From: Chara braunii
Taxonomy: Eukaryota; Streptophyta; Charophyceae; Charales; Characeae
DNA length: 30,748 nucleotides
NCBI GenBank assembly: GCA_003427395.1
Contig: BFEA01000439.1
Coordinates: 303,624 to 334,371 of the forward strand
Direction: 5' to 3'
The notes under the pieces: generated by a model
What the model was told of the DNA's origin: nothing
Databases searched by the model: none
What the model saw: only the letters and a program-made list of their open reading frames with translations
Position numbers and translations under genes: made by a program
Shown: positions 30,500-30,748 of the stretch, piece after piece
Layout of the letters: every line of letters starts with the position of its first letter
Numbering within the stretch: position 1 is the stretch's first letter

Positions 30500-30748
30500 T
30501 GGTCAAACTTCGGTAAACGCTGAAATCAGTCTTGCAAATTCACACTCAAACATGCATGCAACAGATGAGAATAACTTGGCGCTGTGCACCCAACTCAAAC
30601 TCGGAGATATGGTAGCTTGCAACTCAACTNGAATCCAAGTTCACTTCAGTTGGCTATGGCGCTGGGCGCCCTCACTTACACGTTCGACTCAGAGTTCACA
30701 CGCAACTCGACTCCGGATCACCCTGGATACCATGCACGCCAACCACTG
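30500..30748 (-). repeat. Right LTR (5' LTR) of the Gypsy element, partial
   Basis: It starts TGGTCAAACTT at 30500 and is collinear with the left LTR through GGATCACCCTGGATACC to the window end. There is one ambiguous base at 30630. The divergence from the left copy is substantial. Confidence 0.65.

Larger units (their letters stand above)
23341..30748 (-). mobile_element. Ty3/Gypsy chromovirus-type LTR retrotransposon, degenerate, cut by the window end
   Basis: On the - strand the order is 5' LTR (partial), Gag, protease, RT, RNase H, integrase, chromodomain, 3' LTR, which is the Ty3/Gypsy order with a chromodomain. The element spans at least 7.4 kb. Frameshifts and stops break Gag and RT, while integrase is one open frame of 293 codons. 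It lies antisense to HAC and, if HAC continues to the right, inside its intron. The terminal repeats are clearly diverged from each other, so the insertion is old or the ends have recombined. The outer right end and one side of the target-site duplication lie outside the window. Confidence 0.9.

Overview
The window is eukaryotic nuclear DNA, most likely from a streptophyte (charophycean) green alga, with a Chara-type genome as my best guess. The reasons are a plant-type p300/CBP histone acetyltransferase gene with multi-kilobase introns, phase-consistent GT/AG splice sites, a dense load of DNA transposon debris, LINE and SINE-like remnants, and a chromodomain Ty3/Gypsy retrotransposon. The genus is inferred from recollection of the style of the Gag-like protein and was not checked.

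The only host gene I can support runs on the + strand from about 2510 to beyond 20285. It is the 5' half of a HAC-type histone acetyltransferase. Four exons are readable: (i) 2510-6484, an unusually long glutamine-rich exon of about 1,325 codons; (ii) 10929-13501, a Q/E- and Ser/Pro-rich region with a complete TAZ zinc finger, a basic NLS and the conserved linker before the RING-like module; (iii) 15651-15947, the RING-like Cys cluster; (iv) 20007-20285, the PHD finger and the first residues of the KAT11/HAT domain. Every junction keeps frame (phase 1, 0, 0, 0). The rest of the HAT domain, the ZZ finger and the second TAZ finger are not seen and should lie to the right of the window. If so, the last intron exceeds 10.4 kb and contains a retrotransposon inserted in antisense.

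Intron and flanking DNA is a TE mosaic. 1-2509: copies of a short terminal-inverted-repeat element (MITE-like, about 100-120 bp) and a SINE-like tail fragment. Intron 6485-10928: an 86-bp tandem repeat, a truncated hAT-like element, MITE copies, tRNA-like SINE heads, GA and CT/CA microsatellites, a near-identical 178-bp tandem duplication, a LINE reverse-transcriptase tail and an open 126-bp tandem repeat. Intron 13502-15650: almost featureless. Intron 15948-20006: an antisense LINE remnant with a 66-bp in-frame duplication, and a complete 500-bp hAT-like non-autonomous element with TIRs and a near-perfect 8-bp target-site duplication.

From 20286 on: unassigned intronic sequence, a degenerate duplication of about 175 bp (21600-21920), a polypurine region carrying MITE copies (21930-22990), and from 23341 to the end a Ty3/Gypsy element on the - strand. 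In + strand order it has a left LTR, chromodomain, integrase, RNase H, RT, protease, Gag, and the start of the second LTR, which is cut by the window end. The integrase frame is intact; RT and Gag are broken. I found no rRNA, no functional tRNA, no CRISPR array and no complete new gene system. The most novel material is the MITE and hAT-like families and the extreme polyQ exon.
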